Below are positions 46,279-56,415 of a stretch of DNA of 64,000 nt, one piece after another (the stretch's first letter is position 1; each line of letters begins with the position of its first letter). Under the pieces are notes generated by a model. That model made no database searches and had not been told where the DNA came from. It saw only the letters and a program-made list of their open reading frames with translations. Source of the stretch: Prostheceraeus crozeri (Eukaryota > Platyhelminthes > Polycladida > Euryleptidae); contig CAJQUW010014388.1 in assembly GCA_907163375.1 (NCBI GenBank), forward strand, positions 412,167-476,166. Reading direction: 5' to 3'. Both the position numbers and the translations under genes were made by a program.

Positions 46279-47683
46279 CTAAGTTATTTTATTTTCTTTA
46301 TCATATTTAGTTTTATCATATAACGTTTTATCAAAAGATAATTTAAATTTATTTTCACTAACTATTGATTCTTTATCATCATCATCAATTGATTCTTCAT
46401 CATCATCATAAATTGATTCTTCATCATCATCATAAATTACACTTTTTGGTATAGGATGCCATTCCCTGATAGGATACCATTCTGTTATTGGAATATCTAA
46501 CTCTAAATTACATTTTTTATCTGATAATAATATAATAGAGAAAAATATTGGTCTTGGATCTCTTTTGGAAAATTTAATAACACCACCATAATCTGAATCA
46601 CTTTTAGTTTTTATTAAAGATGATAAAATTTTAAATTGATTAGATGTAAATCCTAATTTAAATTTTGTAGACCCGACACATAGTTGTCTAACAGTATCTT
46701 CAACTATACCATCATTATTATTTTCAATTGTAAGAAAATGAAAATTAGATAAATTTTGATTATATGTAGTATTAATATCATGTACATCAGTATGAGATAG
46801 AAATTTTTCTTCACTTGAATTTTTATAATTACTAATATTTTTATAATCTTTTTTACCATTTCCACCTTTTTCAGATGTTTCGGAATCATCATTTATATTA
46901 TCATAAGATTCTTTAAGATCGTGCAAAGGCCTAGAACCTTCGGTTCGTTTATTATGATTATGATTATGGTCATTGTTAACAGTATAAGGTGTTGTCCACA
47001 TATAAATTTTCTCTTGTTGAGCTAAACCATTTATATAAGATTTTAACAAATTAATATTTAAGTTTGAATATAATCCTATATACGTATCATCATCATTCTT
47101 TGGGGCATTTCTAATGTTTCTTGTTTATAAATTGTATCTCTATAATAAACTTGGCATAATAATTCTTCGTTATGCTTTTTACTCTCGATATGAATATTAT
47201 ATTGGTTTTGCTCATCAACAAATAATCTAATTTTTTCTTTTGAAAAAGATTTTAATTTTTTAACTTATTCTTTAATATTGATATAATTAATAATTTTAGT
47301 TTCTATCCAATCAGTATTACTAATTGGTAATACTGCTCTAATAAAACCATAAACATTATTATAACCTATTATAACTATATTTTCTTTATTTAATTCAACA
47401 TAAGCCACATCATTATATTTGCTTACAATCTCCATAAACTTTATAAATGGATCCCCCGGAAGTAAACAATAGTTAGCTTCTATAGAAGGTAAACCTTTAG
47501 TCTGTTCTCTAAATATTTCGGCTTGTAATTCAAATAAAATATTTACATCTATACATGGATTATTATTATTATTATTATCAAAACATTTATTTTCAAATCC
47601 CGTCGATCTCGTCGAATAAGAAGAACAGGATGATGCGGACGAATATAATTTTTTTTAATTTTTTTTAAATTTGCTTTATCCAT
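46279..47683 (-). pseudogene. Unrecognised Polinton gene, about 460 codons, broken
   Basis: An ATG at 47683 opens MDKANLKKIKKNYIRPHHPV; the reading then shifts frame near 47585 and 47270 and again near 47060, joining the open 256-codon segment ending at 46279. The N-terminal half contains LLPGDPFIKFMEIVSKYNDV and a strand-rich stretch. The C-terminal half has an acidic tandem repeat (YDDDEESI, three times) and several tryptophans (EWYPIREWHPIP). A GC hairpin near 46929 lies in the coding region. It sits divergently between polymerase and fibre-like genes. No family is recognised. Confidence 0.55.
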
Positions 47684-47728
47684 TTTTTATTTTTATTAGA
47701 AAAAATTTTATTTTTTTATTGTTAAACA

Positions 47729-48616
47729 ATGATGTTACCAAATGTTGGTGGAGGTGCATATATCCAGAATAATCGTGAATTAGAAATAGAGATAGAAAAT
47801 TATATCTTGAAAACTGGAGACGTTTTATCTGGTCCATTGCATCTTTCTATTCTTCCGCAACAAAATACAGAGTTAACAAATAAACAATATGTTGATACAC
47901 AAATCAATGACTTAAAAGAAAAATATATAAACGATGTTTTGGTTCCACTGATGAATGAATTAAAGTTGGTTAAACTTAATGACAAATCATTAAACGAAAA
48001 ATTATTAAAACTTGATAAAAAGGATAGAGAGCTAGAAGCAGATATAGCAAAACTTTTTAAAAAGATTTCTGAACAATCAAAAATTTTGATATTACTTTCT
48101 ATAAAGTTAAAATCTGCAGTCATTAAAAATAAACAACAGATAAAATTATTGAAAGAACAATTAGAAGATGAAATAGAAAAACTACCTGAAAGAATTAAAA
48201 AAAATTTAAAGCAGTTACAAGCTACATTCCAAAAAACTGTTGATTAATTAAGTTCTAAAATTACGCAACAAATGAAAAAGATGAATAGAATAATAAATGA
48301 AGTAAACTCGCTTAATCAAAAAGTTGATAAAATGAAAACTCTTAAAATCAATTTAGAAAATGAATTAAAGAAAAATTTACAAGAAAACTCTCAAGAAAAT
48401 AAAGAACAGTTAGATTCTGTTAAAAGACAATTAGATGTTCTTAAAATTAAGTTAAATGCACTTAAAACGGCGTTGAAGATGAATCAGGAGAAAATGCAAG
48501 TTAATAGAAAAGAAATTAAAGTACATCACACGCTACTTGACGCAATAGATAAAGTGCAACAGACAATTAATAAAGTTATCTCGAAGTTGTTGTCCATTCA
48601 CAAACGTAAATCTTGA
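47729..48616 (+). pseudogene. Fibre-like coiled-coil protein, internal stop
   Basis: From ATG 47729 (or 47732) the N-terminal part reads NYILKTGDVLSGPLHLSILP and then TNKQYVD. This is the GD-x-x-S/T-G-P-L-x-L ... x-T-x-K-x-Y-V-D pattern of phage tail-fibre repeats. Heptad-rich coiled coil follows to the end. An in-frame TAA at 48245-48247 splits it, and the frame continues unbroken to 48616 (about 295 codons in all). A trimeric attachment fibre at the capsid vertex is the likely role, inferred from the motif and coiled coil. Confidence 0.7.
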
Positions 48617-48672
48617 TCGGACCAAAGCTCCTCGAGGCTTTAGCCGATCGGACCAAAGGTCCTCAGGTTACT
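48616..48672. repeat. GC-rich hairpin cluster after fibre gene
   Basis: CGATCGGACCAAAGGTCC-like stems and GAGGCTTTAGCC repeat in two adjoining copies. They are related in wording to the hairpins in the TIR of copy 1 (6976-7009). Confidence 0.7.
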
Positions 48673-48737
48673 AACCAATCATAAACGTAAATATTAACGT
48701 AAATATTTTTCCGAAAAGTCAAATTTATTCCTGAAAA

Positions 48738-49270
48738 ATGCCTATAATTTATAAACACAATCTTAAACATTTTGCTTCAAATCAAAGAATTGCTCATGAA
48801 CCACGTATGAATCCTGTTTATCATTATGATAATAGAGAAACAGTTCACACGGAAGGAGCTGGTATATTTTCTGGTATTGGAAGTATCGTTAACTTAATTA
48901 AAAATAATAAAGGTTTGATTACATCTGCTGCAAAAGGACCAGCTGCTATAGGTAGTACAGCTAGTGCAATATCAAATGCTGTTAAGTCTCAAAACGAATT
49001 AAAACAACTAGAAGCTATTCGTAAACTTAGGAATGATTCTGAAGAACTAAAAAATTTAAAAAACTTTCAGAGGAAACAAAAAACAAAATTGCTAGCATAG
49101 CTGTAGGGGGTGAAACCTTGAGGAGCGGAGCTCCGTCTGATAGTAAAAAGGGGAAGAAAACAGGCGTAGCCATAGAACGTTCAATTGAAGAAATAAGAGG
49201 TAATGGTGTTAACAGCAACCTTCGGTCTAACCAGCAAAGCTGTAGCGGAGCTGGTCTAGCAAAATTCTAA
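48738..49270 (+). pseudogene. Small Polinton virion-type protein with Gly/Ala hydrophobic core, frameshifted
   Basis: It starts MPIIYKHNLKHFASNQRI at 48738. A hydrophobic glycine/alanine-rich segment (GAGIFSGIGSIVNLI, then ITSAAKGPAAIGSTASAI) is followed by charged helix. Around 49055-49080 the coding frame shifts, and the continuing frame ends GAGLAKF at 49268-49270 after crossing two GC hairpins (49120 and 49218 regions). Such amphipathic proteins near the capsid gene suggest a role like adenovirus minor core or membrane-lytic proteins; this is inference. Confidence 0.6.
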
Positions 49271-49389
49271 AATTATATTTTAGTAAAATTTTTTAGTAAA
49301 ATTTTTTAGCAAAATTTTTTAGTAAAATTATTTTAGCAGAATTTTTTCTGTGTGTGAAAAAACAAAAAGTCAAATTATTTTTTATAAAA

Positions 49390-50622
49390 ATGTCTTCGCT
49401 TATCGAAAATAAAGTTGAATTAGATAAACCACCAGGTGTTAGTTATAATCAAAAAAAGAATGACTATATAAGAATTGCTATGAATCCCGGATCTTCCAGT
49501 AGAGTAAATACTGTAGGAGATTTAATTTTTGAAGTTGATAATCAGCAGAGTTATATATATCTACCTGATTCATTTTTACACTGTGTATATTCTTTATATA
49601 GTGATGCCAATTTTACAACACCATTACCAGAAACCGATAATATTGCACTAGAGAATAATTTTTTTCCAAGATGTTGCAACTCAAAATATAGAAACATTAA
49701 GTGATTCTCCAGGTGTAATTGATACAATGCTTAGATTTGTAACAATTGGTGAAAATAATAAAAAGTATGAAATCGAAGGTTGGTTTCCTGATACTAATAA
49801 TGGTATAATTATAGATGATTTAACTTACGCTGGAACAGACGCAGCAGGAATTGCGAAAGATGTAGAAAATATTGCAAAACATTTAAATAAAACAAACAAT
49901 AGTGCATATAAAGAAAGACGTGAATTTAACAAGAAAAGTAAACAGACAGTAAATTGGTCATTGTCTCCATTATTCGGATATTCAGATTATGATAAAATAT
50001 CATATCAATTAAAATTTAAGTTAATAATTCATTGTACAGCAAATAATGAATTAATCTTTTTTGGTAAGACTGGAAAAAAAGCATATTTAAAAATTGATAG
50101 ACTTGAATGGTGGATTAAGCATATTACTCCTAGTTTAGAGATTGAAACAGCTATTGCAAAAAGATTAAATACTAACAAACCAATTCCAGTAAATTTTCTA
50201 AAGCGTACTGCTAGTTCAGTAACTTTTTCAGAGCAAAGATTTAACTAGCATTTTACTAGAACTTCAAATACAGAATACAAGAACTACAACTTTCATTAAA
50301 TCAAACACGATATCCAATTGATCCATTAAGATTCGATGATACCAATAATCAATTTATGGAAGGATATGATTCTAATCGAAATCTTTGTTTAGAATTTGGA
50401 GTTGAACCACAATTAACTCCTGGTGATTGGAGACATTTATATCCTGTTTTCTGTTTCGATTTAAGTGCACAATCTGAAGATATTATCAAGACTGGTTGTG
50501 ATGTAACAATTAATATTGAAAAAAAAGATTCCACAACTTCATTGATGGCTTATGGTTTATTGCTAGAAGATGCAAAATATTCTATTGAAATTCTTAATGG
50601 AAAGATGGCTAGGATTAATTAA
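49390..50622 (+). pseudogene. Polinton major capsid protein (double jelly-roll), frameshifted
   Basis: It starts MSSLIENKVELDKPPGV at 49390. Three open segments (49390-49675, about 49680-50248, about 50285-50622) in different frames together give about 410 residues, the usual size of Polinton hexon-like proteins. Recognisable parts are the FEVDNQQSYIYLPDSFL strand near the N-terminus, a LEWWIKHITPSLEIE helix/strand, and the C-terminal LTPGDWRHLYPVFCFDLS and ALLLEDAKYSIEIL-type ending. Breaks lie near 49672 (an extra C after the T-run) and at 50246-50285. Identification rests on layout and family memory, supported by its neighbours. Confidence 0.82.
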
Positions 50623-50848
50623 TTTTTTGATAACTTGACATTTTTTTTAGTAATTAGTAATAAAATTTTTTTGTAACTAGAATAGATTAAAAATTCTTAA
50701 CTTAAAAATTTTTCGTAACTAGAATAGATTTGAAATTCCTAACTTAAAATTTATTCATGACTAGAATAGATCAAAATTCCTAATTTATAATTTTTTCATA
50801 ACTAGAATAGATTAAAATTTTTGATAACTTAAAATTTTTTTAAAAAAA

Positions 50849-50959
50849 ATGTCGCAAGCGAAAAGTAATAATAATAATAAAACTGTTGAATTAAAATTAC
50901 GTAATATTGTTGACAAAAATACACCTAAAACTATTACGATTAACAAAAAAAGTATTACA
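50849..50959 (+). CDS. Short ORF upstream of the Gly/Ala-rich protein
   Basis: A 36-residue frame MSQAKSNNNNKTVELKLRNI ends just before the next gene, which is in another frame. It might be the broken start of that gene or a small separate peptide. The preceding 200 bases contain four AACTAGAATAGAT repeats. Confidence 0.3.
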
Positions 50960-50970
50960 TAAGTAAACCA

Positions 50971-51333
50971 ATGATAGAGAATATTCAATTACAAGAAGAA
51001 AAGAATGGCGGGATTCTCCCATTCATTCCTCTAATAATAGGAAGCATAGCAGCAGCAGGAAGTGTTGCAGGTGGGACAGCTGGTATTGTCCAAGCAGTAA
51101 ATAAAAATAAATCAGAGAAGGCAGCATTAGAAGAACAAAAACGACATAATAGAGAGTTAGAAAAAGTTGCGAGGGGTGAAGGAATAGTAGATAATTTTAT
51201 TAGTAAATTAAAATTAGTTGATGAAGGAAAACGAGTTCTTAAAAATATTCTCCACAATGTTGATGATTTAATTGAAATTAAAGAAACAAAAGATGGTTCT
51301 GGAATATATCTAAGTCCTAGTATGATAAGGTAA
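50971..51333 (+). CDS. Small Polinton virion-type protein, Gly/Ala-rich membrane-active segment (120 aa)
   Basis: It starts MIENIQLQEEKNGGILPFIP at 50971. Residues 12-45 are hydrophobic and rich in Gly/Ala (PLIIGSIAAAGSVAGGTAGI), followed by a charged helix with KRHNRELEKVARGEG and a C-terminal GSGIYLSPSMIR. The order hydrophobic G/A stretch, R-H-N-R helix and G-x-G-x-Y-L-x-P tail is familiar from small Polinton/adintovirus proteins thought to act like adenovirus minor core or lytic proteins. The frame is intact. It lies between the capsid and PLA2 genes. Confidence 0.65.
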   Translation: MIENIQLQEEKNGGILPFIPLIIGSIAAAGSVAGGTAGIVQAVNKNKSEKAALEEQKRHNRELEKVARGEGIVDNFISKLKLVDEGKRVLKNILHNVDDLIEIKETKDGSGIYLSPSMIR

Positions 51334-51404
51334 AAACCTCAGGACCGTTGGTTCTATCCGGTAAAACTTTTATTTTATCTTTTAAATTTTTTTTATCTTT
51401 TAAA

Positions 51405-51900
51405 ATGAATTCTAAAAATTCCGAAAATTTAATTAAATTAAAAATTGCTAATTTAGATTTATTAAATTATCTATTAAACAAAAATAAAAACTCAAATTGT
51501 AAAATTTATGAAGGTAACGACATACAAAAAACATTAGAAAACTTTCCTGGATTTATTTGGAGTAAATATTCAAAAGAAAAACATCTTCCTGGTCATTCGT
51601 ATACCGGTCCAGGAACTGGATTAGATATAAGACTAGATGAGAATAATAATCCGAAACCAGGTGAAGAACCAATAAATAGAGTAGATGCCGCAGCTTACAG
51701 GCATGATTTAGCTTATCGAAATCATGACCTAAGTTATCGACATGCAGGTGATAAGAAGATGATAGAAGAATTAGATAGTATTCAAAATCCTACATTTAGA
51801 GAAAGAATTGAAAGAATGTTTGTTAAGAAAGCTTTACAAGCTAAAATATTATTCGGTCAGGGTTTAAATGAAACGACAGCAAAGCTGTCTGAGAGCAACG
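51405..51900 (+). CDS. Virion protein with parvovirus-type phospholipase A2 domain
   Basis: ATG 51405 (MNSKNSENLIKLKIAN) follows a T/A-rich leader. Residues about 55-120 contain YTGPGTGLDIR, the calcium-loop pattern, and DAAAYRHDLAYRNHD with the His-Asp catalytic pair, as in parvovirus VP1 PLA2 domains and in several adintovirus virion proteins. Such domains help virions cross endosomal membranes. The helical C-terminus (RERIERMFVKKALQAKILFG) follows. No stop separates it from the integrase: after a GC hairpin near 51880 the same frame continues into the integrase N-terminus, so the true end is unclear. Confidence 0.8.
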
Positions 51901-51907
51901 GTCGAAC

Positions 51908-52696
51908 TTATGCCTCCGAAATCCACAAGGAATATAGAAGGCCTAAATATTTATTGAAAGTAAAAGTATTTAATAAAGATGATATTTGGAGTGTGATCTT
52001 GTTCATATGCCGAATGAAAAAGATTATAAATACGCATTGACCGTTATAGATTTATATACACGATATGCTTGGGTAAAGCCTTTAGAAAATAAAAGTGGTC
52101 TATCAGTTAAATATGCGTTTGAAGAAATCTTTAAAGAAAGTAAGAGAAAGCCAAAAAAATTGTTTGTTGATAAAGGATCGGAATTTTATAACCGAAACGT
52201 TCAGCCACTATTTGAAACTGTTTATTCAACTGAAAATGCAGGGAAGGCCGTAGTGATAGAAAGATTCAATCGGACGTTAAAAAATAAATTATTCAAGAAA
52301 TTTACTGAGCAAAGAAATCAGAAATGGTTGAAGATATTACCAGGAATTGTAGAAGAGTACAATAATAAAGTTCATTCTGGTATTGAAGAAACTCCAAAGA
52401 ATGCTTCTGACGACCCTGATTTGACAAGAAAAAAAATATTCGAGAATAATTATTCGAATGAGAGTAATCCGAATTTGCAGAAACTTAAGCCGAAATTTAA
52501 AATTGGTGATAGAGTTAGAATATTTAAGTATAAGAATAAATTTGAAAAAGGCTTCATCGGATACTGGACGAAAGAGATATTTGAAGTTTGTAAAATAAAT
52601 CAAACTTATCCGATTACTTACGAAATCAAAGATTTAGATGATGAAGATATCAGAGGCCGATTTTATCAAAATGAATTACAACGAAGTGATTTTTAA
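51908..52696 (+). pseudogene. Polinton retroviral-type integrase, frameshifted at the first catalytic region
   Basis: The N-terminal segment YASEIHKEYRRPKYLL to DDIW is read in the frame of the upstream PLA2 gene. Near 51988 the frame shifts and continues from 51986-52696. The DDE triad corresponds to the Asp in CDLVHM, Asp in FVDKGSEF and Glu in VVIERFNRTLK. The C-terminal part has the KIGDRVRIFKYK and YWTKEIFEV features of the SH3/GPY-like domain of Polinton integrases. The enzyme would insert the element with a 5-6-bp target duplication, in line with the TACAT flanks. Confidence 0.88.
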
Positions 52697-52767
52697 TTAT
52701 CATTATCATTATTATTGGAACTAACGTTTCGGGAATGAAATTCCCTTGTTAGGCGTAGCCATAGAAC

Positions 52768-53196
52768 CTATGGTTTGTTCAATTCTAACATAATATCTAG
52801 AAATGGTACTCCTTTTTGTAATTTAAATAAAACATAAAGACATAATTGACCACAGTAAGTAGTTCCCGGTTTTTGAATTTGAAATGTATTATAAGTTCCA
52901 TTGCCAAGTAATTTTTTGACTTCATTTGTAGGTGGAAGTCCATAAGAGTCAAAATAGTAATTATCTCGATTTTTATTAAAGATACCTGCAGACCAATGTA
53001 CTCCTTTTTCATCTGATGTGTGAAGATTTGTTATGAAATTTATAGTTATTGTTGGCTTATTTTTTATCAATTGTAATTCGTCTCTCTTTAAAACATGAAA
53101 ATTCTTTATTCCCAATTGATTTGCGATTTTCTTTAGATCAAAATTTTTAGTTGTTTGCGTTCCATATGATATTAAAAACTCATTTATGTTGTCCAT
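52768..53196 (-). CDS. Adenain-like cysteine protease (142 aa)
   Basis: ATG 53196 starts MDNINEFLISYGTQTTKNF. The catalytic set fits the adenovirus/Ulp1 protease family: His67 in KGVHWSAG, Asp83 in YYFDSYG, Gln108 and Cys115 in YCGQLC, with the seven-residue Gln-Cys spacing of adenain. It would mature virion proteins. The frame is intact although shorter than adenain. A partial copy of its 5' end lies at 37959. It reads toward the integrase from the right end of the element. Confidence 0.88.
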   Translation of the reverse strand: MDNINEFLISYGTQTTKNFDLKKIANQLGIKNFHVLKRDELQLIKNKPTITINFITNLHTSDEKGVHWSAGIFNKNRDNYYFDSYGLPPTNEVKKLLGNGTYNTFQIQKPGTTYCGQLCLYVLFKLQKGVPFLDIMLELNKP

Positions 53197-53215
53197 TTTA
53201 TAATAAATATTTCTT

Positions 53216-53390
53216 AAGGGACGCCGGAGTAGGATTTGCTGGTTATATATTCCACGTCTTACAAATGTCTAAGTGGGTGTAGCAGCTGTTTGTTCTTTCA
53301 TACATTATTTCCTTTCAAATGTTTGAGTTGGAGGTCACAGCTCTTTACCCTGAAATGCCTTTTTTCATAAATGCGAGAAGCAGATGTTCT
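53216..53390. other. Short spacer of non-Polinton character
   Basis: This less AT-rich stretch between the protease start and the membrane-protein fragment is partly matched, inverted, at about 33700-33800. It may be captured host sequence shared by both ends. Confidence 0.4.
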
Positions 53391-53515
53391 CTACAATTGA
53401 GTGTTCATCTGAGTGCAAAGCAGTAGCAACAACAGGAATTGTAAGAACGCCTGATGAAATGACAATTGTAAATACTCCTAAACTTATTGTTAAGAATATG
53501 TCAATTCCTTCAAAT
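53390..53515 (-). pseudogene. Membrane-protein gene fragment beside right TIR
   Basis: On the minus strand this reads IFLTISLGVFTIVISSGVL and PVVATAL, the hydrophobic hairpin of the two-helix membrane protein, then joins unrelated sequence. A shorter relative lies beside the left TIR (33680-33800) in mirror orientation. Confidence 0.75.
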
Positions 53516-53520
53516 ATTTT

Positions 53521-54089
53521 TAGTCACATGATATATTTTAAAAACCTGAAAAACCTCTAAACTCATGAATTTGAAATTCTCAACTTTTATGATTTTCGGT
53601 GTCCTGGAACGGTCATGATTTGAGCAATGAAAAATGTCATAATCACAAATTTGAAATTCTCAACTTTTATGATTTTCGGTGTCCTTGAACGGTCATGATT
53701 TGAGCAATGAAAAATGCCATAATCACAAATTTGAGATTCTTAACTTTTCTGATTTTTTCGGTGTCCTTGAACGGTCATGATTTTGGGAGTAAAAATTGTA
53801 ATTCTCAAATTTTGAGATTTTGAAAAATTTGAAAAATTGGGCATTTTTAAAAACGCCTGAATTTATGAATTTAGGTCTTCATAACCTGAAAAAGGGTTCA
53901 AATTCATGAATTTATGTCGTTTTTAAAAATACCATTTTTTGAAAAAATGGTACTTTTTGAATGGACTAAATTCATGTATTTAGGTCTTAAAAACCTGAAA
54001 AAGGGTTCAAATTCATGAATTTATGTCGTTTTTAAAGATACTATTTTTTGAATTTTATGGTGTCCTGGAACGGTCTTTTGCCCATTACT
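53521..54089. repeat. Right TIR of Polinton copy 2
   Basis: It mirrors 33143-33660. GGTGTCCTKGAACGGTC units occur at about 53598, 53679, 53758 and 54059, the first three in about 80-bp tandem arrangement and the last next to the terminus. Confidence 0.93.
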
Positions 54090-54094
54090 TACAT

Positions 54095-54364
54095 TCGGCT
54101 TTACATAGTGGTCCTACACAACTTGTTTTGTACATAATCAACATTGAAATTGTCTTTCATAAAATTACTTTTCTCATAAACATACAGTATATCATATTGG
54201 CAAACACATCGTCAAAGAATAGATTACATATTGATATCTGACAAGTTGTTGTACCACACGTGACTATATGTACGTGTAGCTATTGAATCCGTCCTTAGTC
54301 ATTTTATGTTAATGCTCGTAACTTAAGTTTACCGTGGTCACTTCTTTTTTAGTGACAGCGGAGA
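54095..54364. other. piggyBac sequence upstream of the transposase
   Basis: Non-coding leader sequence; the transposase ATG is at 54365. Confidence 0.5.
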
Positions 54365-55133
54365 ATGAGTAACGAAGGCACCATACGGGCAGGACTGAGG
54401 CCAAGTCGAAATGGCGTTGCTACATTTCAGACCGTATTCCAACGAACCACAGTGGTCATACCGGATGGACATATTTCCGAAGATGAAGATGTTACTGGAT
54501 CTGATGAAAACGATGATGAGGTAGACTTAACTCTAAATGATCAAATTGATGAAGCAGACATTGAACATGATCAATCTCAAATTATAAATTCTGATCGCCA
54601 AGAACAACCAGAAACCTCAGAAACAAATGAGTTCTCATTTCGTTGGCGAAGAAGAGCCCCTCTTGCACAAATGACGGACTTCACTGATTATTTAACGGTA
54701 CCTGATGACATTCGCACACCGCTACAATATTTTAAGAATTTCTTTGATGACGACCTATTAGACCGAATAGTATCTGAGAGTAACATCTACCGCTTCCAGG
54801 AAACAGGCGGTAGTCAGGTTTTAAACCTTACAAAATCAGAAAAGTATCTAGGTATACTTATAAAAATGGCAATTATAAAACTACCACAGTATCGTATGTA
54901 TTGGTCTGCTGAAAACAGAATTCCTGCTATTGCGGACACTATGAGCATTAATCGATTTGATCAGATCAAACGATTCATACATTTCAATAACAATTTGATG
55001 ATACCTACTAGACAGGACCCAAACTTCGATAGACTTTACAAAATTCGCCCTCTTCTTTATTCAGTTGTCGATAAGTGTGGTCAATTGGAGCAAGAAGAAA
55101 ATCAACTATTGGATGAGACAATTATTCCCACTA

Positions 55134-55823
55134 ATAATAATAATAATACTTTATTCGTCAGTTACAAAGGGCGGTAATGACAGAGGCGGGGTGACAATAT
55201 CATGAGTACATCGAAAATTTCACAAAACTGTTATTATACAAAGCAAGTCGCCTATTCAAAGGTCGTAAAATCCGTGAATGTCTCACACCACTTTGGTTTT
55301 TTCTCAATACAAAAAATTCCGATAAGGGATGATTTTCTTTCGCACATGAAATCTTTTTTATAATCCTAATACAAGTCTTGTCAAGTCTGCTTTGCAGACT
55401 GGGAATGTCATTGACTTTTGCCCATCTTTGGGCAACACGATCTAGCTGAACAAGTTTTTTCAAGTTTGTCTTTGAAACATCACAAATGGCTAGCCAGCAA
55501 AAAGACATATGACAATACACAAGAGACGTATAAGCCTGCCAAACAACACTGCCGCGGTTAGAATTACATTTCAGGCGTTTTACTATTGACATTGCCCGAC
55601 AGCACCTATTATACAGTTCGCTAAACTGTTTATCCCATTTCGCATCAAATGAAAAAAATACTCCCAATATTTTCAAATTTTCAACCTCTTCAATACATGC
55701 GTTATTGATATAAATAGGAGAGACAGTGGGATTACAGTTTGTTCGAGAAATAGTCATACACTTCGTTTTATCAACATACTACAAGCTTTCTATCAGACAC
55801 CCACTTTGTGAAAACATCGACAA
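55134..55823 (-). pseudogene. 5'-truncated non-LTR retrotransposon fragment
   Basis: The minus strand encodes the end of a reverse transcriptase: YINNACIEEVENLKILGV then WDKQFSELYNRCCRAMSIVK, followed by the C-terminal helical region. A stop interrupts the 5' side. The 3' end abuts (ATT)n in element orientation, as in CR1/L2-like or RTE-like elements; the clade is unsettled. It lies within the piggyBac transposase just after its first catalytic Asp. Confidence 0.8.
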
Positions 55824-56154
55824 AGTACGAACTTCTTTGAAGCAATATCTTCCAATTAAGCCACACAAGTGGGGCATTAGAGCTTGGAATAGAGCCGGTG
55901 TCTCTGGCATCGTGTATGATTTTGAAATATATGAAGGTAAAACAAAAGAGACTGATGGAAAAATTGATAATGTTGTCCGTCGCATGACTTCACGTATGCC
56001 AAGCGACAAAAACCATAAACTATATATGGATAATTATTTCACAACGACAACAAATGTGTTAGAGCTACGAGAAAAGAAAGTATGGGTGACTGGTACAATG
56101 CGATCAAATCGATTGAAAGGTGCCCACCCGAGTAAAATTACCGTTGTCAGTTTA

Positions 56155-56415
56155 ACAAATACTTACCAAGTACTTGGCATTAAAGTCCTAAACATTTAAG
56201 AAATATTTAAGAAATATTTATCAAACCTAGTACATTTCCTAAACTTTTACTTAATATTTAGCAAACTTTCCAAACTTCCACAAATATATTTGGTAAATTC
56301 TCTGAACTTTTACGAAATGTTTAGTAAATATTTTGTAAATTTTCCAAACTTTTACAAAACATTTAGCAAATATTTCTAGCTTTTATAATATGTTTAGCAA
56401 ATAATAAGCAAATTT
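56155..56415. repeat. Degenerate minisatellite (about 40-bp unit, AAACTTTTAC...TTTAGCAAATATTT)
   Basis: At least five diverged copies of a unit containing CCAAACTTTTAC and ATTTAGCAAATAT follow directly on the piggyBac exon and supply its stop codon. Confidence 0.85.

Larger units (their letters stand above)
33143..54089 (+). mobile_element. Polinton/Maverick copy 2 (adintovirus-like), complete, 20.9 kb
   Basis: TIRs start AGTAATGGGCAAAAGACC at 33143 and end with the complement at 54089. TACAT flanks both ends (33138-33142, 54090-54094), a 5-bp direct repeat, a little shorter than the usual 6 bp. The gene set includes protein-primed polymerase, integrase, adenain-like protease, packaging ATPase, penton, major capsid protein, a PLA2-domain protein, a small Gly/Ala-rich virion protein and a fibre-like protein. 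A 2.7-kb Transib is inserted at 35107; without it the element is about 18.2 kb. The ATPase and protease frames are intact; most of the others are broken. Confidence 0.95.
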
